Assembly (NCBI RefSeq): GCF_008017455.1 | Contig: NZ_VRTY01000046.1 | Coordinates: 1-46,108, forward strand | Direction of reading: 5' to 3' | Length of the DNA: 46,108 bases | DNA from: Pontibacter qinzhouensis | GTDB taxonomy: Bacteria > Bacteroidota > Bacteroidia > Cytophagales > Hymenobacteraceae | Part shown: positions 25,416 through 34,459 of the stretch, in pieces | How the letters are laid out: each line of letters starts with the position of its first letter | Position numbering within the stretch: the first letter of the stretch is position 1 | Made by a program: the position numbers and the translations under genes | Notes under the pieces: generated by a model | Told to the model about the DNA's origin: nothing | Seen by the model: the letters and a program-made list of their open reading frames with translations, nothing else | Databases searched by the model: none

Positions 25416-27308
25416 TCAGCGAATGAGGGTAACTGTTCCTTTTCGTGTCTTTTTTTCTCCGTCGGTGGTGGTCACCGCTATCTCGTACACGTAAGCGCCT
25501 GCTGGCTGTAGCTGCCCCTTTGTGGTGCCATCCCATCCGGCAGTGGCATCGGTTGCCTCGTAAACTACCTGCCCCGACCGGTTGTAAATCCTGATACTAA
25601 AGTTTTCGAAGAAGTTACCCTTTACGGTAAAAATATCGTTAAGGCCATCGTTGTTCGGACTAAAGGCGCTCGGCACAAACAACCTGATAGGCTGCACCAC
25701 CTCCAGAATATTTGAATACGATACCTCGGCCCCGGTGCGCGAAATAGCCTTTATGCGATACCGCAGGCGCTGCTCCTCTACAGGGTTACTATCGGTGTAA
25801 GTAGTACCGGTAGCAGGAGTGCTGGCAACAACTGTGTTGACAGCATTTAGTTGCTCTACCTCGTACCGTAGCACACCGCCCTGATAGCCGGTAAAAGCGG
25901 TCCAAAATAATTGTATGCCGGCCACACCTTGTTCGCGCAGCTGCAGGTACATGGGGCAGGTGGTGTTGCTGAGGCTTGATGTGGCGCTGCAATCGTCGGT
26001 GTAGGTTGCCTGGTAGCAATAGGTGCCGGGAGTGTTCACTTCGTCGCGGTAAGTAGTGGTGAGGGCGGTGCCAACCGGTTGGCTGTTGCCTCCTGGTTCA
26101 CGATAAACTTCGAGCTGCCGGAATGTTTGCTCTTGTGGTACCTGCAGCGTAAGCTCCACCTGGTTCTGGTTATTGTAGCTCGCCAATAGGTAACCGGCAG
26201 GTGGGGCAGCAGTTGCAGCAATTTCAACACATTGATCTTGCGCTATGCCAAATCCATCTCCACCAGTAACCATGGCACTATAGCAATATCGGCCACACGT
26301 CAGGTTTGAAATTGTTGTACTGCCTTGCGGATCAGCTGAAGTATAAAGGGTGGTATTGTTACTTGAATTCCGGATCTCCACCTGCTGGCCGGGAAACAAG
26401 TGTGTTTTCCAGGTCAGCACGGCTTCTCCTGAGGCAACAGAGGCATTAAATACAATAGAACATACCGTACTGGATACCTGACTGTTCCCGCAGGCATCAG
26501 TAACCCGCACCCTGTAACACCTGGGTTCTGTTGTATTAATATTTTCCAGGGTTTTAAGCTTTACGGCTACTCCGCTTTCCAAACCATCTAACGTATCTAC
26601 AGCCAGTACTGAATTATCTGCGGGGTTTAGGTGCTCCAGCAGGTAGGTGTATCTCGATTCGACCTTGTACGAAATAGAAATGCTGCCGTTTACCTGCGCT
26701 TGCCGGTCAACGGTAACCTGGCTGAGCACGGGCAGTGGGAGAGGTGAAAAGTCTTTAAACTCTTTAGTGGCACTTTGGGAGCAGGTAGCGCCGCGGTAAG
26801 AGCCTGTTAAGGTTATTGTATAAGCACCTTCAGCTGCATACGTGTAAGTAACTCTCTCTCCTGAAGTTACAGCCCGCGACTGCCCATTTCCAAAGTCCAG
26901 GTTGTAAGTGTCGTAAGAGGTGTCTGTTATTTGAACACGGACAGTTCGCCTGTCGCAGCCTGTTATCGTAAAAGTGGGTTCAGGTGTCGCTTTCACTTCA
27001 AAATCCTGCCTGAAAAGAGAGGTACCCTGGTTGTTGAAATTTGCAAGCTGCGTAATGGTAACCGGCCCGGGTCTGGTGAAGGTGATGGTTTTAACCGTGT
27101 CTTTATTGGGGTTGTTGATGTCTTCTTCGGGATGGTAATAGTACTCCTGCTCCGGACTTACCCGGCCACTGCAGTCTTTGAACCGAATAGTCTGGCCCAC
27201 ACAAAATACAGTTACTTCCTTGCCTTCGTGGTATGCCTTAAAGCACCTGCTCTGCGCCATTGCCACCAGGTTCATAAGCAGGAAAATAAGGATCAGCAGG
27301 TACTTCAA
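25416..27308 (-). CDS. large secreted protein with gliding-motility-associated C-terminal domain
   Basis: A 630-aa exported protein. It has a signal peptide (KYLLILIFLLMNLVAMAQ), a PKD-like domain (about residues 110-185, with the TYAAEGAYTITLTG strand), three or more fibronectin-III-like repeats (VKLKTLENINTTEPRCYRVRVTDACGNSQ and similar cysteine-bearing copies) and a C-terminal CHU_C / gliding-motility-associated domain. The latter has LFVPSAFSPNNDGLNDIFTVKG, FSIRIYNRSGQVVYEA and AGWDG(TTKG). Such C-terminal domains direct secretion by the type IX system. The frame opens with TTG at 27308. A candidate promoter is given separately. Confidence 0.85.
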   Translation of the reverse strand: MKYLLILIFLLMNLVAMAQSRCFKAYHEGKEVTVFCVGQTIRFKDCSGRVSPEQEYYYHPEEDINNPNKDTVKTITFTRPGPVTITQLANFNNQGTSLFRQDFEVKATPEPTFTITGCDRRTVRVQITDTSYDTYNLDFGNGQSRAVTSGERVTYTYAAEGAYTITLTGSYRGATCSQSATKEFKDFSPLPLPVLSQVTVDRQAQVNGSISISYKVESRYTYLLEHLNPADNSVLAVDTLDGLESGVAVKLKTLENINTTEPRCYRVRVTDACGNSQVSSTVCSIVFNASVASGEAVLTWKTHLFPGQQVEIRNSSNNTTLYTSADPQGSTTISNLTCGRYCYSAMVTGGDGFGIAQDQCVEIAATAAPPAGYLLASYNNQNQVELTLQVPQEQTFRQLEVYREPGGNSQPVGTALTTTYRDEVNTPGTYCYQATYTDDCSATSSLSNTTCPMYLQLREQGVAGIQLFWTAFTGYQGGVLRYEVEQLNAVNTVVASTPATGTTYTDSNPVEEQRLRYRIKAISRTGAEVSYSNILEVVQPIRLFVPSAFSPNNDGLNDIFTVKGNFFENFSIRIYNRSGQVVYEATDATAGWDGTTKGQLQPAGAYVYEIAVTTTDGEKKTRKGTVTLIR

Positions 27309-27340
27309 CGGAAAGAATTCTTAATTTTCTTCAAATCAAC

Positions 27341-27375
27341 TAAAAATACGGGAGCCACGCACTTTTTGGCGCAAA
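27341..27375 (-). promoter_or_regulatory. candidate promoter of the gliding C-terminal-domain gene
   Basis: Read on the minus strand, TTTG (27375-27372) is followed after 23 bp by TATTTTTA (27348-27341), close to TTTG / TAnnTTTG. The TTG start codon is 32 bp downstream. Confidence 0.35.
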
Positions 27376-27440
27376 ATAAGTAAGCTATTGTTTTAACTGC
27401 TTCGGGCTGTTTTTAGTATAGATTGCCGCTATAAGGTTTT

Positions 27441-27486
27441 ACATGACCATATTGTACTGGCTTTAGGTAGCACAATATGGTCATGT
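27441..27486. repeat. 15-bp perfect inverted repeat
   Basis: ACATGACCATATTGT and its complement flank a 16-nt loop, 117 bp beyond the hutH stop codon. No T-run follows on either strand, so it is not a classical terminator. It could be an operator or a transcript-end hairpin. Confidence 0.5.
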
Positions 27487-27522
27487 TCTAAGTTTGATCG
27501 CTGATTTAACTAGCTAAAAATA

Positions 27523-27582
27523 AATTATTTGAATGAAAATGGCCTTCCGAAGCTTTTTTGTTGTTTTTGCTTCAAGGGTAAG
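27523..27582 (+). repeat. dispersed 60-bp repeat, copy F
   Basis: AATTATT, 11 nt, GGCCTTCC, 24 nt, CAAGGGT. It ends 20 bp from the hutH stop codon. Confidence 0.85.
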
Positions 27583-27602
27583 TTTGCTGCTTACCTCTTC
27601 TG

Positions 27603-29111
27603 CTAAGAAACTAGCAGCTCCTGTACCGGAAAGGTTTTCAGAAAACTGATGGTCTGCTTGAGGTGAGGGTGGAGGAAGGTATCTGCAGAAATAAACGGTA
27701 CCTGCTGCCGGTATGCCGTAACCAGCTTCTCGAGTGCCGGCGAGGTCTGAAGCGGCCTTCGGAACTCCAGCGCCTGCACCGCATTCAGTAATTCGATAGC
27801 CAGGACAGCCTCAACATTTTGTACCACCTGGTAGAGCTTTGTAGCTGCATTGGCACCCATGCTTACGTGGTCTTCCTGCCCGTTAGACGATGGAATGGTA
27901 TCGGTGGAGGCAGGGGAGCAGAGTTGTTTGTTCTGGCTCACCAGGCTGGCTGCTGTATATTGACTAATCATGAGACCCGAATTAAGGCCTGGTTCAGCCA
28001 CCAGGAACTCCGGGAGCCGGTTGTTGCCTGTTAGCAGCTGATAGGTTCTGCGCTCCGAGATACTGCCTAATTCGGCAAGGGCAATGGCCGTAAAGTCGAG
28101 TGCCAGCGCCAAAGGTTGCCCATGAAAATTGCCTCCTGACAAAATCTGGTCCTGCTCCGGAAAAATAATGGGATTATCGGTTACGGCATTGATTTCAGTG
28201 GTTACGACCTCGGTCGCATAACGGAGGGCGTCTTTGCTGGCTCCGTGCACCTGCGGTATGCACCGGAAAGAGTAGGGGTCCTGTACATGCTCTTTGGCTT
28301 GCTTAACAAGGTCGGAGTCCTGCAGGAGCTGCCGCACCTGTGCTGCAGTCTGGAGCTGGCCCTGGTGCGGACGTACCTGGTGCAGCAACTCCTGAAACGG
28401 GGTAATGTGGCCACCATAGGCATCGAGCGAGAGTGCCCCTATAACATCGGCCCAACTGGACAGGCGCTCTGCCTGCAGCAGGCAGTAGGCTGCGTAAGCA
28501 CTCATAAATTGAGTTCCGTTGAGCAGCGCCAGCCCTTCTTTGGCCTTTAACTGTACCGGCTCCCAGCTGAACATCTCCAGAATATGCTTGCTGTCGAGCT
28601 TGTAGCCCTGAAAGTTGGCTTCGCCCAGGCCCAGGAGCGGCAGGCACAGGTGCGCCAATGGTGCGAGGTCGCCGCTGGCTCCCAAAGAGCCCTGCTGGTA
28701 CACCACCGGAAAAACCTCACGATTAAAAAAGTCGATCAGACGCTTTACTGTTGGCAGTTGCACCCCGCTGTGCCCGTAGGCCAGCGCCTGTACCTTTAGC
28801 AGCAGCATGAGTTTCACTATATCGGCTGGTACCTCGGCTCCGGTGCCACACGCATGCGACATCATCAGGTTCCGCTGCAACTGCTCCAGGTCTGTGGCAG
28901 ATACCGTTTTATCGGCAAGACCTCCAAAGCCGGTATTGATGCCGTATAAGCGTTCGGTGCTATGCTTGATCTTGTGCTGCAGGTACTCGTAGCACGTTGT
29001 AATGCGGTTTTCAGCCTCTGGAGAGAGCGCCAGCGTGAAGTTCCCAGCCAGGATGTTGCGGATCTGCAGTAAAGTTAATGTGCTTCTCGTAATGCTATGA
29101 ACGCTGCTCAT
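27603..29111 (-). CDS. hutH: histidine ammonia-lyase
   Basis: A 502-aa aromatic amino acid lyase. The self-forming MIO cofactor motif Ala-Ser-Gly is at residues 145-147 in GSLGASGDLAPLAHL. YGINTGFGGLADK (about 56-68) and the NLMMSHACGTG segment (81-91), in which Ser-His fits histidine lyases, are present. The normal product is urocanate. No other hut gene adjoins it, so it is either a stand-alone member of the pathway or, since tyrosine lyases share this fold, a lyase of altered specificity. It is monocistronic, between the gliding C-terminal-domain protein and hisS. Confidence 0.9.
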   Translation of the reverse strand: MSSVHSITRSTLTLLQIRNILAGNFTLALSPEAENRITTCYEYLQHKIKHSTERLYGINTGFGGLADKTVSATDLEQLQRNLMMSHACGTGAEVPADIVKLMLLLKVQALAYGHSGVQLPTVKRLIDFFNREVFPVVYQQGSLGASGDLAPLAHLCLPLLGLGEANFQGYKLDSKHILEMFSWEPVQLKAKEGLALLNGTQFMSAYAAYCLLQAERLSSWADVIGALSLDAYGGHITPFQELLHQVRPHQGQLQTAAQVRQLLQDSDLVKQAKEHVQDPYSFRCIPQVHGASKDALRYATEVVTTEINAVTDNPIIFPEQDQILSGGNFHGQPLALALDFTAIALAELGSISERRTYQLLTGNNRLPEFLVAEPGLNSGLMISQYTAASLVSQNKQLCSPASTDTIPSSNGQEDHVSMGANAATKLYQVVQNVEAVLAIELLNAVQALEFRRPLQTSPALEKLVTAYRQQVPFISADTFLHPHLKQTISFLKTFPVQELLVS

Positions 29112-29439
29112 CTGCTATAATTAAATTTTAGGCTTAAACCGATTAAATATCAGGTCACATGTATCACAACACAAAACTTTTATTTCCTTATTATCTGGAA
29201 TATCAACTATTTGTGAAAAAAAAGACTCACAAGGCATCGAATAAATATTTTTGTGATGGTTCTTATGCAGAATAATATCAGTTGTTTACCATTTATGTTA
29301 AAATGATGACTAGAAGCAGCTGATGCCCTTTTTGAAAGGCTTTGATAATTCGCTCACTTAGGCTGCTACTCCTTCTTTGTACTTGCTGCTGATTTCCTGC
29401 TAAAGCTATTATTATAACTGACAGACCTGCAACGATAAC
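29112..29439. other. intergenic, upstream of hutH
   Basis: AT-rich. It should hold the hutH promoter, but I see no clear TTTG / TAnnTTTG pair and no gene. Confidence 0.45.
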
Positions 29440-29502
29440 CTTACCCTTGGAGCTTTTTCCTCGAAAATGCTTCTGAAGGCTATTTTAATTTAAATAATTT
29501 AA
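29440..29502 (-). repeat. dispersed 60-bp repeat, copy G
   Basis: On the minus strand: AATTATT, 11 nt, AGCCTTCA, 24 nt, CAAGGGT. It lies just beyond the hisS stop codon (29527). Confidence 0.8.
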
Positions 29503-29526
29503 GCTGAATGTACCAGATGCACCCTG

Positions 29527-30924
29527 TTACCGGGCTAAATAGGCTACCAGATCGTCAGGTGAGAAGTCTTGTTGCTCGCCGGATTGCATGTTGCGTAACT
29601 TTAATTTTCCGGAGGCAATTTCCTCGGATCCAATGAGTACTACAAACGGTATTCGCTTTTGGTCGGCGTAGCTCATTTGCTTTTTAAGTTTAGCGGGTTC
29701 CGGATAAAGCTCGGAGGCAACGCCGGCATCGCGGAGCTGCTGCAGCAGAGGCAGCGCATGTTGCTCCGACTCTTTGTCGAACTGTACGAGCAGTACTTTG
29801 GTGCCTACTTGGCTGCTATCAGGGAACAAATGCAGTTCTTCCAGCACATCGTACACACGATCTACCCCAAAAGAAAAGCCTACTCCCGAAACACCAGGCA
29901 AACCAAACATGCCCGTCAGGTTATCGTAGCGGCCGCCTCCGCTTATGCTGCCCATGTTGGCGTTGTTTACTTTTACTTCAAAGATGCAGCCAGTGTAATA
30001 GGAGAGGCCTCTTGCCAGCGTTGCATCCAGCTGCAGGCGCGGCTGCCCCGATGGGTTTTCGGTAGTTAAGGCTTTGCTCTGCAGCTGCTCCAGGTATTTC
30101 CAGACTTCCTGCAGGTCGGAGAGGCCGCGTGAGCCTTCAGTTGTTTGGCCAAGTAGATTGGTAAGTTCTGTGAGTTTGTTCTGGTTAGAGCCGGAGAGGT
30201 CGTAAAGCGGCTCTAGTTTTTCGATGGCTGCCGTGGCAATGCCTCGTTCCATTAATTCTTTGCGCACGCCTTCTTTGCCTATTTTATCCAGCTTGTCGAT
30301 GGCTACGCATAGTTCTCCTTCACGGCCCTTTTCGCCTATGGCCTCTGCTATGCCCGCCAGAATGCCACGGTGGTTTATTTTAATGCTGAAGTCGGTAAGG
30401 CCGAGCGTGGAGAGCACTTCGTCGATCATCTGCACAATTTCTGCTTCGCACAGCAGGGAGTTGGTTCCTACCACATCTGCGTCGCACTGGTAAAATTCTC
30501 TGTAGCGACCCCTTTGCGGCCTGTCTGCCCGCCATACCGGCTGAATCTGGTAACGTTTAAACGGAAACGATATCTCGTTGCGGTTCATCACCACAAACCG
30601 GGCAAATGGCACTGTAAGGTCGTAGCGCAGTGCCTTTTCAGATACTTTCCGGACCATGTGCTTTGAACCTTGGGCTATATCGGCAGCAGAGGTCTTGCTC
30701 AGGAAATCGCCGGAGTTCAGCACCTTAAAAATTAGCTGATCGCCTTCATCGCCATATTTTCCGGTTAGCACCGATAGCTGCTCCATAGCCGGTGTCTCCA
30801 GCGGCAGGTAGCCGTACTTCTCGAATGTGCGTTTAATTACGCCAAATATATAGTTTCTTTTGACCACCACAGCAGGGCCAAAATCGCGTGTTCCTTTCGG
30901 AATAGATGGTTTCTCTTTGCTCAT
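29527..30924 (-). CDS. hisS: histidyl-tRNA synthetase
   Basis: A 465-aa class II aminoacyl-tRNA synthetase. Motif 1 is near the N-terminus (KGTRDFGPAVVVKRNYIFGVIKRTFEKYGY). Motif 2 is RPQRGRYREFYQCDADVVG. The histidine-specific loops are LARGLSYYTG and GGGRYDNLTGMFG, and a C-terminal anticodon-binding domain (VLLVQFDKESEQHALPLLQQLRDAG) follows. Length and layout are normal. Confidence 0.97.
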   Translation of the reverse strand: MSKEKPSIPKGTRDFGPAVVVKRNYIFGVIKRTFEKYGYLPLETPAMEQLSVLTGKYGDEGDQLIFKVLNSGDFLSKTSAADIAQGSKHMVRKVSEKALRYDLTVPFARFVVMNRNEISFPFKRYQIQPVWRADRPQRGRYREFYQCDADVVGTNSLLCEAEIVQMIDEVLSTLGLTDFSIKINHRGILAGIAEAIGEKGREGELCVAIDKLDKIGKEGVRKELMERGIATAAIEKLEPLYDLSGSNQNKLTELTNLLGQTTEGSRGLSDLQEVWKYLEQLQSKALTTENPSGQPRLQLDATLARGLSYYTGCIFEVKVNNANMGSISGGGRYDNLTGMFGLPGVSGVGFSFGVDRVYDVLEELHLFPDSSQVGTKVLLVQFDKESEQHALPLLQQLRDAGVASELYPEPAKLKKQMSYADQKRIPFVVLIGSEEIASGKLKLRNMQSGEQQDFSPDDLVAYLAR

Positions 30925-30964
30925 GCCTTCTGAATTTGCCCCGCGAAGTTACTAAATCGTTCCG

Positions 30965-31056
30965 GATTTGGAGTTTTGAAAATTTGGGAATAAGATGATT
31001 GGGTAAGTGGGAGATTTGAAAATTTGAAAATTTGGAAATTGGGGAATGGGAAATTT
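30965..31056. repeat. short degenerate tandem repeat of a GAAAATTTG-like unit
   Basis: Words such as GAAAATTTG, GGAAATTGG and GGGAAATTT follow each other within the 324-bp gap between hisS and the acyltransferase. It appears to be non-coding low-complexity sequence. The rest of 30925-31248 shows no gene. Confidence 0.5.
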
Positions 31057-31248
31057 AGTGGAACTCATATTTCTAAAAGCTAAAGGTTCTTGTATTTGTA
31101 ATTTGAAGAGCAGTATCTGTGACCGCAGCAGCTAAGGGCCACTTTTTCCAAATAGGCAAAATACCAACTTCTATCCTGCCTGATTTAGAGCAGTGAATAT
31201 TTGCCTACCAAGGCTTAACCATTAGTGCCTAAATAGTTACGATATGCA

Positions 31249-32127
31249 TTACCTGCCACCACTTATGATTTGAAATTTTACATTTTTCCTTGTTGTTAAA
31301 TATAATAGATATGTTAATAGAAGTGAAAGAACGACTTGTATTGTGACTTTAAAATATTCATTTTCTATTGTTGCGTTCAAAAAGGGCAGCAAGACAATCA
31401 TAATGGGGGCATGATACAAGTGTAGAAGGTAAGTATAACCTCCTACATTAAAAAAATTGGCTGGAAGATCTAAAAGTAAAATAAAAAAAAATAATGCGAT
31501 AAAGTACTTATTGTAGCCGGAAAAAATATTGAATGTCACTACTATTACAAAAAAGACAAAGACCAATAATAACTTTTTATTAAGTCTAGTCTGAAAGTGA
31601 GCATAAACGGCACCCGCAAAGAATAGAAAAAATATATCATATCGCAGCATCAGCTTTCCAAACACAGCTAATGGAATAAGTAATGCTAACATCCATAAAT
31701 TTTTTCTCAACAATAATTCAATTATTGAAAAAACAATGAATAAGTCTCTAATGAAGTATGTAGGCGGGTTAATTGGGGCATTGTTTAGAGCAAAAATACC
31801 ATCAGTTATTAATTTATGATCGTATGAGAGCCTGGTAAGTATATTTAATCCTATAAAATGAGCAATTAAAACAGGTAGCAATACTGAAAAATTAGCAATA
31901 AAAAATGGTATCAGAAGATTTCTAATTTTTTTTTGAAATAGATGTGTTTTGTGTCTTGAATGGTTCCAGTATAAGTAACCAGATGTAACTGAAAGGACAA
32001 GCGTTCCATAAGTAGGAAGTACTTCAAGTATATAATATATAGAACCCTTTGTAAAATTATGTTTTGTATGGGTAAATGTAATTAACACAACCGCAACAAA
32101 GCGAATCAATTCAAGGCTGTAGTTCAT
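31249..32127 (-). CDS. acyltransferase family 3 membrane protein
   Basis: A 292-aa integral membrane protein with about eight hydrophobic segments. The N-terminal LELIRFVAVVLITFTHTKHNF pattern is that of acyltransferase-3 proteins, with the expected His in the first helix (ITFTH). These enzymes O-acetylate surface sugars. It is somewhat shorter than the usual 330-380 aa. It lies at the left end of the AT-rich right cluster, separated from the glycosylphosphotransferase gene by an IS element and small inverted-repeat elements, so it may be the displaced last gene of that cluster. Confidence 0.75.
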   Translation of the reverse strand: MNYSLELIRFVAVVLITFTHTKHNFTKGSIYYILEVLPTYGTLVLSVTSGYLYWNHSRHKTHLFQKKIRNLLIPFFIANFSVLLPVLIAHFIGLNILTRLSYDHKLITDGIFALNNAPINPPTYFIRDLFIVFSIIELLLRKNLWMLALLIPLAVFGKLMLRYDIFFLFFAGAVYAHFQTRLNKKLLLVFVFFVIVVTFNIFSGYNKYFIALFFFILLLDLPANFFNVGGYTYLLHLYHAPIMIVLLPFLNATIENEYFKVTIQVVLSLLLTYLLYLTTRKNVKFQIISGGR

Positions 32128-32242
32128 CGGTTAATTACTAAAAATTTTAAAAAAGCTAAGGAGCAATAAATCTTTTTTCAGAAGTTATTACATAAATCCA
32201 AAGTTGTACAATAGCTGACCTAAAGTCTTATTTAATACAACA

Positions 32243-32539
32243 GCGACACAACTTATCGGAATTCCCTTTTAGATTTATTCAACATTAAGAAAGGAAAATA
32301 AAAATCTTGTATCCTGCATCTTATGTCCTGTGACCATAGCCGTCAGGCTAAAGAAGAAATGTGGCTTGCTGCTTTAATTTTGAAGCTTTTACCAATTGAT
32401 CAACAGTTTCGCTTGTAGGTAAAAAACGCTCAACAAGGGCTGGCCGGGGCGTTTTGCTTGATTTTAAATCGCTTAGCCTGACGACTATGATTCTGTGACA
32501 GATGGATGTGTAATTTCAAATTCCGATAAGTTAAGTCGC
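32243..32539. mobile_element. small inverted-repeat element 1a (MITE-like), with a nested insertion
   Basis: Bounded by inverted ends GCGAC, 2 nt, AACTTATCGGAATT (32243-32263 and the complement at 32519-32539), matching in 19 of 21 positions. The interior shares words with element 1b at 36922-37060 (for example CTTATGTYCTG and GTCCTGT.A.AGATGG). It encodes nothing. A second inverted-repeat element is inserted at 32335-32492. The copies look like non-autonomous transposon derivatives, but the parent transposase is unknown. Confidence 0.75.
32335..32492. mobile_element. nested inverted-repeat element inside element 1a
   Basis: Its ends are CATAGCCGTCAGGCTAA (32335-32351) and the complement at 32473-32489, with one mismatch in 17. 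A direct repeat CTGTGAC stands on both sides (32328-32334 and 32493-32499). Removing the insert and one repeat restores sequence that lines up with element 1b (TGTCCTGT.A.AGATGG). This is an insertion with a probable 7-bp target duplication. The inside is non-coding. Confidence 0.75.
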
Positions 32540-32603
32540 GGTTAATATTAATAATTTCTTAAAAATAAAATTATTTAAAAAAAACATTAGTGTCCAAATA
32601 TAA

Positions 32604-32741
32604 GAAGTGTTAAACAAGTAATGCTAAAAGGATTTCTCTAAAATTGAGCTGAAAAATATCTTGATTTTTAGCGAGTCTGAGCATATTGTAACTGAACATT
32701 CTGGATAAATTTTTGAACCAGCATTACTTCTTTATCACTAC
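32604..32741 (+). mobile_element. small inverted-repeat element 2a (MITE-like)
   Basis: Ends GTGTTAAACAAGTAATGCT and AGCATTACTTCTTTATCACTAC are inverted copies of each other with a few mismatches. A 28-bp core (32647-32674) is identical to the complement of 37184-37211 in element 2b. It does not encode a protein. It follows element 1a by about 65 bp. Confidence 0.75.
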
Positions 32742-33187
32742 CCAAATATAAAATAATGATTATTAACAAGTTAAAATTTATATTTTCTGATTTATGTAAT
32801 TTAAAATTGCAAGTAGCTTATTTTTAATATTTTGTTAAAATAAGAGACAGTCAAAATTTGTAGATTTATGTAAATAGTTCTGCCATTTTTTAGCTTTCTA
32901 TCTACTTAATACTACCTAAAATGAGATAGAAAAGCTAATTAAAGTGGTGTAGTACGGATTTTCATCATTTATTTAATCAAACAGGGACCAAACCAGTGAA
33001 AAAACTCGTATTAAATCGAAAAAAAATAAATCAACTATCATTGACTGAATATTAAACCTTTGAGCTAATTTTCAAGATATATATTTGGACAGTAGTGTAA
33101 AAAATACATATTTCGCATTAAATAATTCTTTTTCTCATTAACTGTTTCTACTAATTCAGCCATCAATTACTACCACGCAACTTTATA
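32742..33187. other. AT-rich intergenic upstream of the IS element
   Basis: No gene seen. An imperfect 13-bp stem (32889-32903 with 32923-32938) with a one-base bulge is the only structure noticed. Confidence 0.45.
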
Positions 33188-33269
33188 GTACTCCCCATTT
33201 GTAGGACCACTGGGTGGTGATTCTTAGTTGAACTTTCTTGTCAGTTTCTTCTTTACCCGGAGCCGGTTT

Positions 33270-34160
33270 TCAGCTCAATGTTTCGACCAACGGGAGAAGG
33301 CCTGGGTTGAAAACCGGCTCCGGGTGGCCTTGCTGTTTGCCCCCTGCCGTGGCAGCTTTTTGCAGGTACTGGTTTGCCGGAATCTGCCGCTCTATTCCCT
33401 GATGGTGCTTCTTATAGTTATAGAAGTCAAAGAAGTTTTTCAGCCCTTGGTACAGCTCCCATCCGTCACGGGCAGGATGTAAATATACATAATCCCGCTT
33501 CACCGTCCGCCACAGCCGCTCAATATAGATGTTGTCAATGGCCCTGCCTTTGCCATCCATGCTGATTTTGATTTCCTTTTCCTTCAGGTACTCGACCCAC
33601 TCTTTGCAGGTGAACTGGCTCCCCTGGTCGGAGTTGACGATCTCCGGTTTACCATACCTGCTGATTGCCTCCTGCAGCACCGCCAGACTTTCCCCTGCCT
33701 CCAGGCTGTTGGACAGGCCCCAGCCCACAACAAAGCGGCTGCAGACGTCAATGAGGGCCACCAGGTAAAGAAAACCCCGCTCCATGGCAATATAGGTGAT
33801 GTCAATCTCCCATACCTAGTTTGAACGCACTATCATCAGATTCCGAAGCAGATAAGGGTAAATATACTCAGCCTTTCCCAGCTTGCTCAGGTTCTTCTTG
33901 GGGTAGATAGCCAGCAATCCCATGAGCCTGAGCAGCCTTCTTACCCGCTTGTGATTTACCTCATAGCCCGCATCGAGCAGGTAATCCTGCATCTGCAGCA
34001 CACCATGGGTGGGATAGTCCAGGTAGCGCTCATCCAACAGGCGCATGAGCAGCAGATTCTCCTCGCTCTCCTGCACCGGGGCATAATACAGGCCGCTGCG
34101 ATGTATCCCCAGCATCCGACATTGACTGCGGATGCTGAGCTTCTCAGTGTAATCTACCAT
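33270..34160 (-). pseudogene. IS3 transposase orfB (DDE integrase), broken by an amber codon
   Basis: A 296-codon frame interrupted by a single TAG at 33816-33818 (codon 115). Without it the reading is continuous: an HTH_21-like N-terminal region (SIRSQCRMLGIHRSGLYYAP, then HGVLQMQDYLLDAGYEVNHKRVRRLLRLMGL), then VWEIDITYI, SDQGSQFT and IERLWRTVK. These give the DD(35)E triad D120, D178 and E214. The family has Gln at the stop position (N-Q-V-W), so a C-to-T change in CAG explains it. The first methionine after the stop comes after D120, so a restart product would lack a catalytic residue. Confidence 0.88.
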
Positions 34161-34174
34161 AGCTTGGCGTACGG

Positions 34175-34459
34175 CTAAAGGCCCAGCTTGCTTAAGCTTT
34201 TTTTTAGATACTCATTCTCCAACTCCAGTTTCCCTATCTTGGCATATAGCTTCTCCGAATCTGGCTCCTGCACCTTATCCTTCTCTCTTTCAAAGACAGA
34301 AGAAGCTCCCTGCACGAACTCCTGTTTCCATTTGCTGATGCTGTTGGCGTGTATCTCAAAATGCTTGGATAACTCTGCCAGGCTCTCTCTTTCTTTGAGC
34401 GCCTCCAGGACTACTTTGGCTTTAAAGGCCGCACTGAATTTTCGTCTTGTTCCTTTCAT
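34175..34459 (-). CDS. IS3 transposase orfA (helix-turn-helix)
   Basis: A 94-aa DNA-binding protein with the HTH_Tnp_1 fold (RRKFSAAFKAKVVLEALKER..LAELSKHFEIHANSISKWKQEF) and a C-terminal leucine-zipper-like segment (LYAKIGKLELENEYLKK). It binds the inverted ends and is normally fused to OrfB by -1 frameshifting at the A8G run near its end. Confidence 0.92.
   Translation of the reverse strand: MKGTRRKFSAAFKAKVVLEALKERESLAELSKHFEIHANSISKWKQEFVQGASSVFEREKDKVQEPDSEKLYAKIGKLELENEYLKKSLSKLGL

Noticed and set aside
27603..29111. hutH as a tyrosine or phenylalanine ammonia-lyase.
   Set aside because: The Ser-His pair in the substrate-selectivity segment fits histidine lyases better, although the fold alone cannot exclude the alternative.
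253..29502. The dispersed repeat as a family of transcription terminators.
   Set aside because: Copies near gene ends occur in both orientations, the internal stem is only 4-5 bp, and true terminators with strong stems are found elsewhere in the window.
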